Shown: one piece after another, positions 63,790-64,000 of the stretch
Position numbering within the stretch: position 1 is the first letter of the stretch
Layout: each line of letters opens with the position of its first letter
The notes under the pieces: model-generated
What the model was told of the DNA's origin: nothing
Database searches by the model: none
Seen by the model: the letters and a program-made list of their open reading frames with translations, nothing else
Assembly: GCA_019925095.2 (NCBI GenBank)
Contig: CM034411.1
Coordinates: 7,331,001-7,395,000, forward strand
DNA from: Dendrolimus kikuchii
Lineage: Eukaryota; Arthropoda; Insecta; Lepidoptera; Lasiocampidae
Length of the DNA stretch: 64,000 bases
Direction of reading: 5' to 3'
Translations under genes and position numbers: made by a program

Positions 63790-64000
63790 CTTTTTTTTCT
63801 TGCCAAAAGCTGGCAAACAAGCAGACGGCCCCCCTGATGGAAAGCGGCTACCGTCGCCTATGGACGTTTGCCACACCAGGGATGTCGCTAATGCGTTTAC
63901 GACCTCTAAATTGAAATTTTAAAATGCCCTTAAAGAACCCCAATGTCACAGCGTAGAGGGAAAACCACGGCGAGGAGTTCGCTCCAGATCAGTGTTGGAA
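63790..64000 (-). mobile_element. SINE-D2 copy, cut by the window end
   Basis: A T run, then AAACAAGCAGACGGCCCCCC, GGAAAGCGGCTACCGTCGCC, then GGACGTTTGCCACACCAGGG and the D2 body (AAAATGCCCTTAAAGAACCC, then CTCCAGATCAGTG). The 5' part may continue beyond 64000. Confidence 0.68.

Noticed and set aside
1..64000. CRISPR array, bacterial operon, rRNA or prophage
   Set aside because: No regularly spaced direct repeats, no dense ORFs with ribosome binding sites, no rRNA-like sequence. The composition and elements are those of an insect nuclear genome.

Overview
The window looks like a stretch of moth or butterfly (Lepidoptera) nuclear DNA. The evidence is by eye: an AT-rich background, RTE-type LINE tails ending in tetranucleotide or trinucleotide runs, several families with A|TC...CTAG|T termini like lepidopteran Helitrons, and a tRNA-headed SINE of lepidopteran type. 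No intact host gene could be recognised. The only coding sequence with recognisable family features is transposon debris: exon 1 of a PIF/Harbinger transposase, LINE reverse-transcriptase C-termini, the last codons of a LINE ORF2, and one nuclease-like domain fragment. The window is therefore read as intergenic or intronic DNA.

Family names used here are local labels. SINE-A is a roughly 310-bp retroposon with a constant 5' end and a poly-A end, in about 15 copies. SINE-D covers related retroposons that share only the SINE-A 3' tail. SINE-T is tRNA-derived. RTE-1 to RTE-4 are four LINE groups. Helitron F, G, H, L and Q are non-autonomous families. Foldback E and MITE J are inverted-repeat elements. 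M, P and R are unclassified repeats seen two or three times.

Layout. 1-8.9 kb: sparse debris (one RTE-1 tail with a 13-bp target duplication, a LINE ORF2 end, one SINE-A, one MITE J, and a GC-rich block ending in a 39-bp-arm hairpin). 8.95-10.99 kb: a nest of four layers, in which a retroposon fragment holds a PIF/Harbinger element (TTA duplication, 37-bp TIRs), which holds a SINE-A, which holds an 0.8-kb poly-A LINE derivative. 11-31 kb: scattered LINE and Helitron fragments, a TTAA-flanked hairpin, and a Helitron (26697-27490) carrying two SINE-A insertions. 30-36 kb: packed Helitrons, a short RTE-1 copy, a solo LTR, and a Helitron followed by a TA microsatellite. 37-48.3 kb: GC-rich retroelement remains and two further solo LTRs. 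48-64 kb: mostly SINE-A, RTE and SINE-T copies in otherwise featureless AT-rich DNA.

The elements interact mainly as insertion substrate for each other. Three retroposon groups share one 3' tail, which suggests a common LINE machinery. I found no convincing new host system. The most informative items are the nested Harbinger locus, the repeated short RTE form, the three solo LTRs and the shared SINE/LINE tail.
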